Shown here piece by piece: positions 1-8,259 of a stretch of DNA of 64,000 nucleotides. Position numbers and translations under genes: made by a program. Where the stretch lies: the NCBI GenBank assembly GCA_018780645.1, contig JADMJJ010000004.1, forward strand, positions 90,411 through 154,410. The letters run 5' to 3'. The stretch's first letter is position 1. Each line of letters opens with the position of its first letter. Below the pieces are notes generated by a model that worked only from the letters and a program-made list of their open reading frames with translations, ran no database searches and was not told where the DNA came from. This stretch comes from Burkholderiaceae bacterium (lineage in GTDB: Bacteria; Pseudomonadota; Gammaproteobacteria; Burkholderiales; Burkholderiaceae_C).

Positions 1-1
1 C

Positions 2-535
2 GAACGCATCCACCACGTCGCCTACCGCTGCAAGGACGCGAAGACCACGGTCGAGTGGTACCGCAAGCATCTGGGCATGGAGTTCGTGCTGGCCATTGCC
101 GAAGACCAGGTGCCGTCCACCCACGCGCCGGACCCGTATATGCACCTGTTCATGGATGCCGGCAACGGCAATATCCTGGCCTTCTTCGAGCTGCCCAATG
201 CGCCCGAGATGGGCCGTGACACCAACACACCCGAGTGGGTGCAGCACATCGCCTTCAAGGTGGCCACGGTGGCCGACCTGGAGGAGACCAAGACGCGGCT
301 GCAGGCCGCCGGCATCGAGGTCATAGGCATCACCGACCACACCATCTTCAAGAGCATCTATTTCTTCGACCCCAACGGCCACCGCGTCGAGCTGGCGGCC
401 GATGTGGGCACACCCGAGATGTACGCCAAGCTCGATGCCTGCAAATGGGAGATGCTGGAGGAGTGGAGCCAGACCAAGCGCGCACCGAAGCACGCGGCCT
501 GGATGCACGACAAGGAATTTGCCACGCAGCCCTGA
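2..535 (+). CDS. VOC (glyoxalase/dioxygenase-fold) family protein, 5' end cut by the window
   Basis: The frame is open from base 2 and encodes 177 residues with no start inside the window, so the true start lies upstream. An internal ATG at 77 would remove the first beta strand, including IHHVAYR, which carries a typical metal-ligand His. The second half repeats the VOC pattern: VQHIAFKV with a His, then FDPNGHRVELAAD with the Glu ligand position. This is the paired beta-alpha-beta-beta-beta fold of glyoxalase I, extradiol dioxygenases and related enzymes. It is too short for 4-hydroxyphenylpyruvate dioxygenase. It ends 15 bases before an FAD monooxygenase and heads the homogentisate operon, so a role in aromatic-ring metabolism is likely. 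Its substrate is unknown. Confidence 0.85.
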   Translation, partial: ERIHHVAYRCKDAKTTVEWYRKHLGMEFVLAIAEDQVPSTHAPDPYMHLFMDAGNGNILAFFELPNAPEMGRDTNTPEWVQHIAFKVATVADLEETKTRLQAAGIEVIGITDHTIFKSIYFFDPNGHRVELAADVGTPEMYAKLDACKWEMLEEWSQTKRAPKHAAWMHDKEFATQP

Positions 536-550
536 GCCGCGGGGAACGCG

Positions 551-2119
551 ATGCAGAACACCTACACCTACCCCGAGTTCGCCTACCGGCAGAGCGACGA
601 GCAGCGCCGCGGCGAGTTGCGCCGCCACCCGCTGGTCATCGTCGGTGCCGGCCCCATCGGCCTGACAATGGCGCTGGACTGCGCGGCGCGCGGCATCGCC
701 ACCGTCGTGCTGGACGACAACAACAGCGTCAGCATAGGCTCGCGCGCCGTTTGCTATGCCAAGCGCACGCTGGAGGTCTGGAACCGCCTGGGTGTGGTCG
801 AACCGCTGCTGGCCCAGGGCGTCAGCTGGCAGGTGGGCAAGGTGTTCTTCCGCGATGAGCTGGCCTATCAGTTCGACCTCTTGCCCCAGGCCCAGCAGCA
901 GATGCCGGCGATGATCAATCTGCAGCAGTACTACCTGGAGGAGCAACTGGTCGCCGCCTGCGACGCGCATCCGCTGGTCGATCTGCGCTGGAAGCACCGG
1001 CTGACCGCGCTGGAGCAGGGCGATGAAGGCGCACTGCTGACCATCGAAACACCCGACGGCAGCTTCAAGCTGCAGGCCGACTGGGTGGTGGCCTGTGACG
1101 GCGCCAACAGCGACACGCGGCGCATGCTGGGCGCCGACTTCCAGGGTCAGGTCTTTCAGGACCGCTTCCTGATCGCCGATGTGGTCATGCAGGCGGACTT
1201 CCCGACCGAGCGCTGGTTCTGGTTCGACCCTCCCTTCCACCGCGGCCAATCGGTGCTCTTGCACAAGCAGAGCAACAACGTCTGGCGCATCGACTTCCAG
1301 CTCGGGCGAGATGCCGACCCGACCGAGGAGAAGAAGCCCGAGAACGTGATCCCGCGCATACGCGCGATGCTGGGCCCTGACGCCCGGTTCGAGCTTGAGT
1401 GGGTGTCGGTCTACCAGTTCGCCTGCCGTCGCATCGATCAGTTCCGCCATGGCCGCGTGCTGTTCGCCGGCGATGCCGCGCACCAGGTCTCGCCTTTCGG
1501 AGCGCGCGGCGCCAACACCGGTGTGCAGGACTGCGACAACCTGGCCTGGAAGCTGGCCGCAGTGATGGATGGCAGCGCGCCCGAGACCCTGCTGGACAGC
1601 TACCACGCCGAGCGGGCCTTTGCCGCCGACGACAACCTGCTGCAGTCCACCCGCTCGACCGACTTCATCACGCCCAAGACCCGCGCCTCGCTGCGCCTGC
1701 GCAATGCGGTGCTGGAGCTGGCCAAGACCGAGGCGTTTGCGCGGCCGCTGGTCAATAGCGGACGGCTGTCGACGCCCACGCCCTACCGCGAGTCGCCGCT
1801 GATCACCGCCGACGAGGCCCCTTTCGACGGCGGCGTGGCGCCCGGCAGCCCCTGTGTCGATGCGCCGCTGCCCGGCGGGGGATGGTTGCTCGAAGCGCTG
1901 GGCGAGGGCTTTGTGCTGCTGAGCTTCGGCGAGGCGGTAGACTGCGTTGTGCCGACACTGCAGGCCGACAGCACCGGCCTGCTGGCCGAGCGCTATGACG
2001 GCAGGCCCGGCACCTGCTACCTGATACGCCCCGACCAGTATGTGGCGGCGCGCTGGCGCGGCTTCGATGCCGCGAAGGTCAATGCCGCGCTGCAGCGCTG
2101 CCTCGGAGTGACGAAGTGA
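551..2119 (+). CDS. FAD-dependent aromatic-ring hydroxylase (MhpA/MhaA-like flavoprotein)
   Basis: A 522-residue class A flavoprotein monooxygenase. Three family signatures are visible: the dinucleotide-binding motif GAGPIGL near residue 34, the DG motif in WVVACDGANSD near residue 180, and the FAD-ribityl motif GRVLFAGDAAHQVSPFGARG near residue 305. It should hydroxylate an aromatic substrate with NAD(P)H and O2. It overlaps or abuts a roughly 64-residue partner gene and lies upstream of hmgA-fahA. That layout matches the two-component 3-hydroxyphenylacetate 6-hydroxylase MhaA/MhaB of Pseudomonas putida, which makes homogentisate. The substrate assignment is inferred from context. Other MhpA-like hydroxylases look the same at this level. 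Confidence 0.9.
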   Translation: MQNTYTYPEFAYRQSDEQRRGELRRHPLVIVGAGPIGLTMALDCAARGIATVVLDDNNSVSIGSRAVCYAKRTLEVWNRLGVVEPLLAQGVSWQVGKVFFRDELAYQFDLLPQAQQQMPAMINLQQYYLEEQLVAACDAHPLVDLRWKHRLTALEQGDEGALLTIETPDGSFKLQADWVVACDGANSDTRRMLGADFQGQVFQDRFLIADVVMQADFPTERWFWFDPPFHRGQSVLLHKQSNNVWRIDFQLGRDADPTEEKKPENVIPRIRAMLGPDARFELEWVSVYQFACRRIDQFRHGRVLFAGDAAHQVSPFGARGANTGVQDCDNLAWKLAAVMDGSAPETLLDSYHAERAFAADDNLLQSTRSTDFITPKTRASLRLRNAVLELAKTEAFARPLVNSGRLSTPTPYRESPLITADEAPFDGGVAPGSPCVDAPLPGGGWLLEALGEGFVLLSFGEAVDCVVPTLQADSTGLLAERYDGRPGTCYLIRPDQYVAARWRGFDAAKVNAALQRCLGVTK

Positions 2120-2313
2120 TGCTCAAACGCGAACCCAATATCCCCGATCCGGATGGCTTCTACGAAGAGCTGATCAATGCCCAGCGCGACCTCAGCGACG
2201 AGCAGGCCGACATGTTGCTGTCAAAGCTGGTGCTGATACTAGCCAACCAGGTGGGCGACCGCGCGGTGCTCCGCGAGGCCCTGCAACTCGCGCGCACCAA
2301 CACCCTGTCCTGA
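2119..2313 (+). CDS. Small DUF2783-type protein, probable partner of the upstream monooxygenase
   Basis: A 64-residue soluble acidic protein with the pattern ADMLLSKLVLILANQVGDR in its middle, which I recognise as DUF2783-like. The ATG at 2119 shares a base with the monooxygenase stop. A GTG at 2116 would add one residue and give a 4-base overlap. Such overlap suggests translational coupling and a fixed stoichiometry with the flavoprotein. By position and size it may be the equivalent of MhaB, the roughly 6-kDa coupling protein needed for productive hydroxylation by MhaA. This role is inferred. No catalytic motif is visible. Confidence 0.75.
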   Translation: MLKREPNIPDPDGFYEELINAQRDLSDEQADMLLSKLVLILANQVGDRAVLREALQLARTNTLS

Positions 2314-2389
2314 CGCCTGTTCCACAGGCCTCCACGGCCCCGATGGTGCTGCCACGGGGCCTTTCCTTTACTGTCTTGAAACCTTGTCC

Positions 2390-3355
2390 ATGATCACTGC
2401 CTTCACACGCCGTACCCTGCTGACGCTCTCCATGACCCTTGCTGCCACCGGCGCGCTGGCCTATCCCGACAAGCCCGTGGAGTGGGTTGTGCCCTATCCG
2501 GCCGGGGGCGGCACCGATGTGGTTGCCCGCGTGCTGGCCGAGGCCATGGGCAAGTCCCTGGGCCAGACTTTTGTCATCAACAACAAGCCCGGGGCGGCCA
2601 CCAATATCGGCGCCGACTATGTGGCCAAGTCCAAGGCCGACGGTCAGGTGCTGCTCACCGCCGACACCGGCACGCTGGCCGCCAACCCCTGGCTGTACAG
2701 CAAGCTGGCCTACAAGGCCGAGCAAGACCTGGCCCCGGTGGGCCTGATTGCCCGCTTCCCGCTGCTGCTGGTCGTCAACACTGCCGTGCCCGCCAAGGAT
2801 TACAAGGAATTCATGGCCTGGGCTAAGGCCCAGCCGGCGCTGAACTACGCCACCCCGGGCGCGGGCAGCCCGCATCATCTGGCGATGGAGCTGTTGCGCG
2901 ACAAGACCAAGCTGAGCCTGACGCAAATTCCCTACCGCGGCGCGGCGCCTGCGGTGCAGGACGTGATCGGTGGCCAGGTGCCCTTCATGTTCCTTGACAC
3001 GGCGGCCGCCTACCCGCATCTGCTGTCTGGCAAGCTGCGGGCGCTGGGCGTGGCCAGCCCGTCGCGCGTCAAGACCTTCGAGCAGGTGCCGACCTTGCAC
3101 GAGCAGGGCCTGACCGGTTTCGAGGCCTATGCCTGGCAGGGCCTGATGGTGCCGGCCGGCACACCGGCGCCGGTGGTTGCCACCTTGAACAAGGCGCTGC
3201 AAGATGCGCTGGCCAGCACGGCCGTGAAAGCACGCTTCCAGGTGCTGGGGCTGGAATCCTTGGGCGGCACGCCCGAGCAGATGCGTGGCTACTGGACCAA
3301 GGAGCGCGACAAATGGGGCAGCGTCATCAAGGCGGCCGGCATCAAGCTGGATTGA
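2390..3355 (+). CDS. Bug/TctC-family periplasmic solute-binding protein
   Basis: A 321-residue secreted protein with an N-terminal signal sequence of the type RRTLLTLSMTLAATGALA. The mature start YPDKPVEWVVPYPAGGGTD is the hallmark of the Bug family of tripartite tricarboxylate transporter receptors. Later family motifs include NNKPGAATNIGADYVAKS and the C-terminal helix. I chose the ATG at 2390; a TTG two codons earlier is possible. It lies between the hydroxylase pair and hmgA, so it may bind the aromatic acid degraded by this operon. Bug proteins are highly amplified in Burkholderiales and often stand without membrane subunits, as here. Confidence 0.9.
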   Translation: MITAFTRRTLLTLSMTLAATGALAYPDKPVEWVVPYPAGGGTDVVARVLAEAMGKSLGQTFVINNKPGAATNIGADYVAKSKADGQVLLTADTGTLAANPWLYSKLAYKAEQDLAPVGLIARFPLLLVVNTAVPAKDYKEFMAWAKAQPALNYATPGAGSPHHLAMELLRDKTKLSLTQIPYRGAAPAVQDVIGGQVPFMFLDTAAAYPHLLSGKLRALGVASPSRVKTFEQVPTLHEQGLTGFEAYAWQGLMVPAGTPAPVVATLNKALQDALASTAVKARFQVLGLESLGGTPEQMRGYWTKERDKWGSVIKAAGIKLD

Positions 3356-3371
3356 TCAGACAGGGGAGCAC

Positions 3372-4664
3372 ATGAGCACCATCCACTACCAGAGTGGCTT
3401 TGGTAATCAGCATGCCAGCGAAGCGATGGCCGGCAGCCTGCCGGTGGGCCGCAACAGCCCGCAGCAGGTGGCCCATGGCCTGTATGCCGAGCTGCTGTCG
3501 GGTGCCGCCTTCACCGCGCCGCGTGCCGACAATCTGCGCACCTGGCTGTACCGCCGCCAGCCCTCGGTGGTTGTTGGCGGCTATCAAGCGCTGGATCACC
3601 AGGGTTTGAAGACCGGCGCCAATGATGGCGTGTCCGCGCCGCCGGACCCGATGCGCTGGGCGCCGCAGCCGCTGCTGGACGGGCCGCATGACTTCATCGC
3701 CGGCCTGCGCACGCTGGTCGTCAACGGCGGCCCGGATGCCCAGTCCGGCATGGCCGCGCACGTCTACAGCGCCAACCAGTCGATGGACTGCCGCGCCTTC
3801 GTCAATGCCGACGGCGAGCTGCTGATCGTGCCCGAGCAGGGCGCCTTGACGATCACCACCGAGCTGGGTCTGCTGGAGGTGGCGCCGGGCGAGATCGCCC
3901 TGCTGCCGCGCGGCATGGTCTTCAAGGTGGCCGTCAGCGGCCCGTCGCGCGGCTATGTGTGCGAGAACTATGGCGCCGCCTTCCGCCTGCCCGAGCTGGG
4001 CCCGATAGGCTCCAACGGCCTGGCCAACCCGCGTGACTTCCAGGCCCCCGTCGCTGCCTTTGAAGCCGAGGCGGGCACCTACGAGATCGTCAAGAAATAC
4101 GGCGGCCGTCTGTGGACGGCGCAGCAGGACCACACGCCGTTCAATGTGGTGGCCTGGCACGGCAATCTGACGCCCTACAAATACGACACCAAGCACTTCA
4201 TGGTGATCGGCTCGATCAGCTTCGACCACCCCGACCCCAGCATCTTCACCGTGCTGACCTCGCCCAGCGACACGCCGGGCTGGGCCAATGTGGACTTCGT
4301 GATCTTCCCGCCGCGCTGGCTGGTGGCCGAAGACACCTTCCGCCCGCCCTGGTACCACCGCAATGTGATGAGCGAGTTCATGGGCCTGGTGCAGGGCCAG
4401 TACGACGCCAAGCCCGAGGGCTTCAAGCCGGGTGGCGCCAGCCTGCACAACACCATGGTGCCGCATGGCCCCGACACCGAGGCATTCGCCAAGGCATCGA
4501 ACGCCGCACTGGCGCCCCACAAGCTGGACAATACGCTGGCCTTCATGTTCGAGACCCGCTGGCGCCTGCTGCCGACCGCCTATGCGATGCAGGGTGCCGG
4601 ACTCGAAGCCGGCTACGCTGATTGCTGGGCGGGACTCGAAAACAAATTCAAGGAAGACAAGTGA
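3372..4664 (+). CDS. hmgA: Homogentisate 1,2-dioxygenase
   Basis: A 430-residue enzyme opening the ring of homogentisate to maleylacetoacetate (EC 1.13.11.5). The start MSTIHYQSGFGNQHASE is typical of the family. The non-haem iron ligands are intact: His329 and Glu335 in WYHRNVMSEF and His365 in MVPHGPD, each exactly six less than the human numbering (His335, Glu341, His371). The ATG at 3372 has a good AGGGGAG ribosome-binding site. An upstream in-frame start would overlap the Bug gene and add non-family residues. It overlaps the next gene, fahA, by 4 bases. This is the central step of tyrosine, phenylalanine and hydroxyphenylacetate breakdown. Confidence 0.97.
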   Translation: MSTIHYQSGFGNQHASEAMAGSLPVGRNSPQQVAHGLYAELLSGAAFTAPRADNLRTWLYRRQPSVVVGGYQALDHQGLKTGANDGVSAPPDPMRWAPQPLLDGPHDFIAGLRTLVVNGGPDAQSGMAAHVYSANQSMDCRAFVNADGELLIVPEQGALTITTELGLLEVAPGEIALLPRGMVFKVAVSGPSRGYVCENYGAAFRLPELGPIGSNGLANPRDFQAPVAAFEAEAGTYEIVKKYGGRLWTAQQDHTPFNVVAWHGNLTPYKYDTKHFMVIGSISFDHPDPSIFTVLTSPSDTPGWANVDFVIFPPRWLVAEDTFRPPWYHRNVMSEFMGLVQGQYDAKPEGFKPGGASLHNTMVPHGPDTEAFAKASNAALAPHKLDNTLAFMFETRWRLLPTAYAMQGAGLEAGYADCWAGLENKFKEDK

Positions 4665-5998
4665 GCCTCATCGACCACACCCATGACCCGCTCGCCCGCA
4701 GCTGGGTCGCCTCGGCCAACACCGACGGCACCGACTTCCCGATCCAGAACCTGCCGTTCGGGCGTTTCCGCCGCGCCGGTACGGGCGAGGACTGGCGCCT
4801 CGGCGTGGCCATTGGCGATCAAATACTGGACCTGAAGCTGGCCGTGGGCGCCGGCCCCTGGGATCTGCGCTGGAGCAGCGTTCTGCAGCGCCTGCTCGAG
4901 GTGCTGGCCCTGGGTGATCTGAATGCCTTCATGGCCCTGAGCGCCGCCGAGCGTCGCTCGGTGCGCCACGGCCTGTTCGCCGGCCTGCGCGAAGGCAGCC
5001 TGGGCGAGGCGGCGCTGCAGCCCTGCCTGGTGCCCCAGGCCGCGGCGGAGATGAGTCTGCCCTGCTTCATTGGCGACTACACCGACTTCTACACCGGCAT
5101 CCACCACGCCACCACGGTGGGCAAGCTGTTCCGGCCCGACAACCCGCTGCTGCCCAACTACAAATGGGTGCCCATCGGCTACCACGGCCGGGTCTCGTCG
5201 ATCGGCGTCAGCGGCTCGACCGTGCGCCGCCCGCTGGGTCAGCTGAAGGCGCCGGACAGCGAGGTGCCAGTTCTTGCGCCCTGCAAGCGGCTGGACTATG
5301 AGCTGGAGCTGGCCGCCTTCGTGGCTGGCGGCAACGCGCTGGGCGAACCGATCTCCATGGCCAAGGCCGACGATCATCTGTTCGGTGTGACCCTGCTCAA
5401 CGACTGGTCGGCGCGCGACATCCAGGCCTGGGAATACCAGCCGCTGGGCCCCTTCCTGGCGAAGAACTTCGGCAGCACGATCTCGCCCTGGATCGTCACG
5501 ATGGACGCGCTGGAGCCCTTCCGCGTGCCCTTTGCCCACCCCGAGGGCGACCCGCAGCCGCTGCCGTACATCGACTCGGCCAAGAATCGCAGCGAGGGCG
5601 GCTACGACATCGAACTGGAGGTCTGGCTGCAGACCGCAGCTATGCATGAGAAGGGCGAGCCCGCCACGCGCCTGATGCGCTCCAACTTCAAGCATGCCTA
5701 CTGGACGCTGGCGCAGATGCTGACCCACCACGCCAGCAATGGCTGCAATCTGCAGCCGGGCGACCTGATGGGCACCGGCACGCAGTCAGGCCCCGAGGCG
5801 GGCGAGGGCGGTTCGATGCTGGAGCTGAGCCAGGGGGGCAAGCAGGCCATGACCCTGCCCAATGGCGAGCAACGCACCTTCCTGCTCGACGGCGACACGG
5901 TGATACTGCGTGCCCATACGGCCAGGCCCGGGACGCGGCGCATAGGCTTCGGCGACTGCGCGGCGACTGTCACGCCGGCGCCGTCAAGCATTTCATAA
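4661..5998 (+). CDS. fahA: Fumarylacetoacetase
   Basis: A 445-residue hydrolase splitting fumarylacetoacetate to fumarate and acetoacetate (EC 3.7.1.2), the last step after homogentisate cleavage. The GTG start at 4661 overlaps the hmgA stop (GTGA) and gives the family start with FPIQNLPFGRF. Family motifs include CFIGDYTDFYTGIHHATTVG, the metal/substrate region of the catalytic domain, and NDWSARDIQAWEYQPLGPF. The length matches bacterial and human FAH (about 420-440). No maleylacetoacetate isomerase gene lies in the window, so that step must be encoded elsewhere. Transcription probably ends at the hairpin at 6029-6057. Confidence 0.97.
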   Translation: MSLIDHTHDPLARSWVASANTDGTDFPIQNLPFGRFRRAGTGEDWRLGVAIGDQILDLKLAVGAGPWDLRWSSVLQRLLEVLALGDLNAFMALSAAERRSVRHGLFAGLREGSLGEAALQPCLVPQAAAEMSLPCFIGDYTDFYTGIHHATTVGKLFRPDNPLLPNYKWVPIGYHGRVSSIGVSGSTVRRPLGQLKAPDSEVPVLAPCKRLDYELELAAFVAGGNALGEPISMAKADDHLFGVTLLNDWSARDIQAWEYQPLGPFLAKNFGSTISPWIVTMDALEPFRVPFAHPEGDPQPLPYIDSAKNRSEGGYDIELEVWLQTAAMHEKGEPATRLMRSNFKHAYWTLAQMLTHHASNGCNLQPGDLMGTGTQSGPEAGEGGSMLELSQGGKQAMTLPNGEQRTFLLDGDTVILRAHTARPGTRRIGFGDCAATVTPAPSSIS

Positions 5999-6028
5999 CG
6001 CTGTAACACCACTGGCTAGAATCCCCTC

Positions 6029-6057
6029 ACCACCTCCGCATAACGGAGGTGGTTTTT
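6029..6057 (+). terminator. Rho-independent terminator or 5' hairpin between fahA and the barrel gene
   Basis: A 9-bp perfect stem (CCACCTCCG, loop CATAA, CGGAGGTGG) is followed by five T. It lies 30 bases after the fahA stop and can end the catabolic operon. A TAGAAT box at 6017-6022 lies just before it, so the hairpin could instead form the 5' end of the next mRNA. Confidence 0.8.
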
Positions 6058-6109
6058 CATTTGAGCTGCACACCTTCGAAGCAGCCAAACCAAACAGAGA
6101 GGGATACCC

Positions 6110-6610
6110 ATGAAAAAGATCATCGTTCTGGCGCTCGCCGCCGCCTGCGCCGCGCCGGTGCTGGCCGCTGACTTCTATGTCGGCGCCGATGTCGGCCGCA
6201 ACCGTTTCGACGACGAGGGCCTGAAGCTGAACAAGACCGGCCTCAGCGTCTTTGGCGGCTATGTCATCAGCAACAACATCGCCATCGAGGCCGGCTACCG
6301 CCGCCTTGTCGACGGCACGGCCACCTTCGGCGCCACCAAGGTGGACATCGATGCCCACGCCTTGCAGCTGTCGGGTGTGTTCTCGGTGCCCGTGGCCACC
6401 GACCTGAGCCTGTTCGGCCGTCTGGGCATCAACAACATCAAGATCAAGGTGTCCTCGAATGCCGCCCGTGCCAGCGACAACGAGACCAAGGCCCTGTTCG
6501 GCGTTGGTGCGCGCTACGCCGTGTCGCCCCAGGTGGGCCTGCGCGTCGAGTTCCAGAAGCCCGCCAGCGACTTCAGCGTGATCTCGGCCGGCATCGACAT
6601 CCGCTTCTGA
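6110..6610 (+). CDS. Outer-membrane beta-barrel protein (OmpA/OmpX-like barrel)
   Basis: A 166-residue exported protein. The signal peptide MKKIIVLALAAACAAPVLA ends at AxA, and alternating amphipathic strands follow: DFYVGADVGRNRFDDE, LSVFGGYVISNNIAIEAGY, ALFGVGARYAVSP. The C-terminus ends in Phe (GIDIRF), the outer-membrane insertion signal. Eight short strands without a periplasmic peptidoglycan-binding domain fit a small barrel of the OmpX/OmpA-N type. A GAGAGGG ribosome-binding site precedes the ATG. It lies between two hairpins and is probably transcribed alone. Its specific function is unknown. Confidence 0.85.
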   Translation: MKKIIVLALAAACAAPVLAADFYVGADVGRNRFDDEGLKLNKTGLSVFGGYVISNNIAIEAGYRRLVDGTATFGATKVDIDAHALQLSGVFSVPVATDLSLFGRLGINNIKIKVSSNAARASDNETKALFGVGARYAVSPQVGLRVEFQKPASDFSVISAGIDIRF

Positions 6611-6637
6611 TCGCTCACAAGCATCGTCTCGACCAAG

Positions 6638-6671
6638 GGGCTGTCTGCGCAAGCAGGCAGCCCTTTTTTTT
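6638..6671 (+). terminator. Rho-independent terminator after the barrel gene
   Basis: An 11-bp stem (GGGCTGTCTGC, loop GCAA, GCAGGCAGCCC) is followed by eight T. One G-U pair is the only imperfection. It lies 27 bases after the barrel gene stop. Confidence 0.9.
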
Positions 6672-6751
6672 GCGGTCAACCCTGATCGCCAAGGGGCCGC
6701 CGCGGCCCTAAGATGCGGGCCAAACCATCCACAACGATTGGAGACTTGGCC

Positions 6752-7783
6752 ATGAGATCCCTTGTGCTGAAGACCGGACTGGCTGTTGCGGCCGCGCTGT
6801 GCGCACTGGCCGCCGGCGCCCAGGAAGTGACCTTGAAGGTGCACCATTTCTGGCCCCCGGGCGCGATGCCGCCGACCAAGATCCTGATGCCCTTCTGCGA
6901 CAAGATCGCCGCCGAGTCCAGCAACCGGATGAAGTGCCAGGTCTTCCCGGCCATGCAACTGGGCGGCACGCCGGCGCAGCTGATCGACCAGGTCAAGGAC
7001 GGCGTGGTCGATATTGCCTTCACGCTGCCGGGCTACACGGCCGGGCGCTTCCCCATCATGGAGGTGTTCGAGCTGCCCTTCATGAACAATTCGGCCGAGG
7101 CCGGCGCCCGCGCCGCCTGGGACTTCTACGGCAAATACGCCGGCAAGGAGTTCCCCGGTATCAAGCCGCTGATGTTCAGCATCCATGACGAAGGCTATCT
7201 GCACACCCGTGAGAAGCAGATCAAGTCAATGGCCGACCTGAAGGGCATGAAGCTGCGTGCCCCGACCCGCCAGACGAACAAGCTGATGGCTTCGCTGGGC
7301 GCCACGCCGGTGGGCATGCCGCTGCCGGCGGTGGCCGATGCGGTGAGCAAGGGCACGATCGACGGCTTTGCCCTGCCCTGGGAGGTGATCCCCTCGGTCA
7401 AGCTGCACGAGATGGTCAAGTTCCATACCGAGACCGATGCCTCGCGGCCGGCCCTGTATAGCGCCGTCTTCATCCTGGCCATGAACCAGGCCCGCTATGA
7501 CGGCCTGCCGGCCGACCTGAAGGCCATCATCGACCGCAACTCGGGCGCCGGCCTGTCGCAGAACGCCGGCAAGATCTGGGACGAAAGCCAGGCCGTGGGC
7601 CGCAAGCCGGCGGTGGACCGTGGCAATACCTTCTACACGGTGCCCGCGGCCGAGGTGGACCTGTGGATCAAGGCCAGCCAGCCGCTCTATGTCGACTGGG
7701 TGGCCGACATGGACAAGCGCGGCCTTCCCGGCAAGCAGATGCTGCAGGACGCGCAGGCCCTGCTGGCTAAATACAAGAAGTGA
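6752..7783 (+). CDS. dctP: TRAP transporter periplasmic substrate-binding protein DctP
   Basis: A 343-residue DctP-family protein. A signal peptide (MRSLVLKTGLAVAAALCALAAGA) is followed by the mature start QEVTLKVHHFWPPG. The family carboxylate-binding region is visible as LKGMKLRAPTRQTNKLMASLGATPVGMPL, in which the Arg of KLRAPTR normally pairs with the substrate carboxylate. The ATG at 6752 follows TTGGAGAC; an upstream ATG at 6713 would sit in the leader. It is the first gene of a dctPQM operon, and the DctQ gene starts within or 2 bases after its stop. The substrate is probably an organic or aromatic acid, but the sequence does not fix it. Confidence 0.92.
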   Translation: MRSLVLKTGLAVAAALCALAAGAQEVTLKVHHFWPPGAMPPTKILMPFCDKIAAESSNRMKCQVFPAMQLGGTPAQLIDQVKDGVVDIAFTLPGYTAGRFPIMEVFELPFMNNSAEAGARAAWDFYGKYAGKEFPGIKPLMFSIHDEGYLHTREKQIKSMADLKGMKLRAPTRQTNKLMASLGATPVGMPLPAVADAVSKGTIDGFALPWEVIPSVKLHEMVKFHTETDASRPALYSAVFILAMNQARYDGLPADLKAIIDRNSGAGLSQNAGKIWDESQAVGRKPAVDRGNTFYTVPAAEVDLWIKASQPLYVDWVADMDKRGLPGKQMLQDAQALLAKYKK

Positions 7784-8259
7784 CGATGCCGCAGTGGCTG
7801 CGGCACTTTGCCTATGGCTGCGCCATGCTCGGCTGTGCGGTGGCCTGCCTGGTGGCGCTGCTGACGGTGGTCAGCATCATCGGTCGCAGCCTGTGGTCCT
7901 GGCCCATCCCAGGCGATGTCGAACTGACGCAGTTCGGCATCGCCCTGTGCATTGCCCTGTGCCTGCCCTGGTGCCAGTTGCAGCGCGGCAACATCATTGT
8001 CGACTTCTTCACCCAGCGCTCGGGCCCGAGCACCAAGCGCTGGCTTGACGGCTTCGGCAGCCTGCTGCTGGCCGTGATGGTGGGACTGCTGGCCTGGCGC
8101 AGCGCCGCGGGCGCACTGGCCGTCGGCGAGGCGAACGAGACGACGATGATCCTGGGCCTGCCGATGTGGGTCAGCTATGCCGCCCTGGCGCCAGGTCTTG
8201 CCCTCACTTCGGTGATTGCGCTGCTGCAGGTGTTCACCGGGGTCGAGGTGCGCGAGTGA
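7780..8259 (+). CDS. dctQ: TRAP transporter small permease DctQ
   Basis: A 159-residue membrane protein with four predicted helices, typical of the DctQ subunit. Family features include VVSIIGRSLWSWPIPGDVEL near residue 35 and the conserved region ALCLPWCQLQRGNIIVDFF. The GTG at 7780 overlaps the dctP stop by 4 bases. An ATG at 7786 is the alternative start and removes two residues. It overlaps dctM by 4 bases in turn. It bridges the binding protein and the large permease in the inner membrane. Confidence 0.9.
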   Translation: MTMPQWLRHFAYGCAMLGCAVACLVALLTVVSIIGRSLWSWPIPGDVELTQFGIALCIALCLPWCQLQRGNIIVDFFTQRSGPSTKRWLDGFGSLLLAVMVGLLAWRSAAGALAVGEANETTMILGLPMWVSYAALAPGLALTSVIALLQVFTGVEVRE

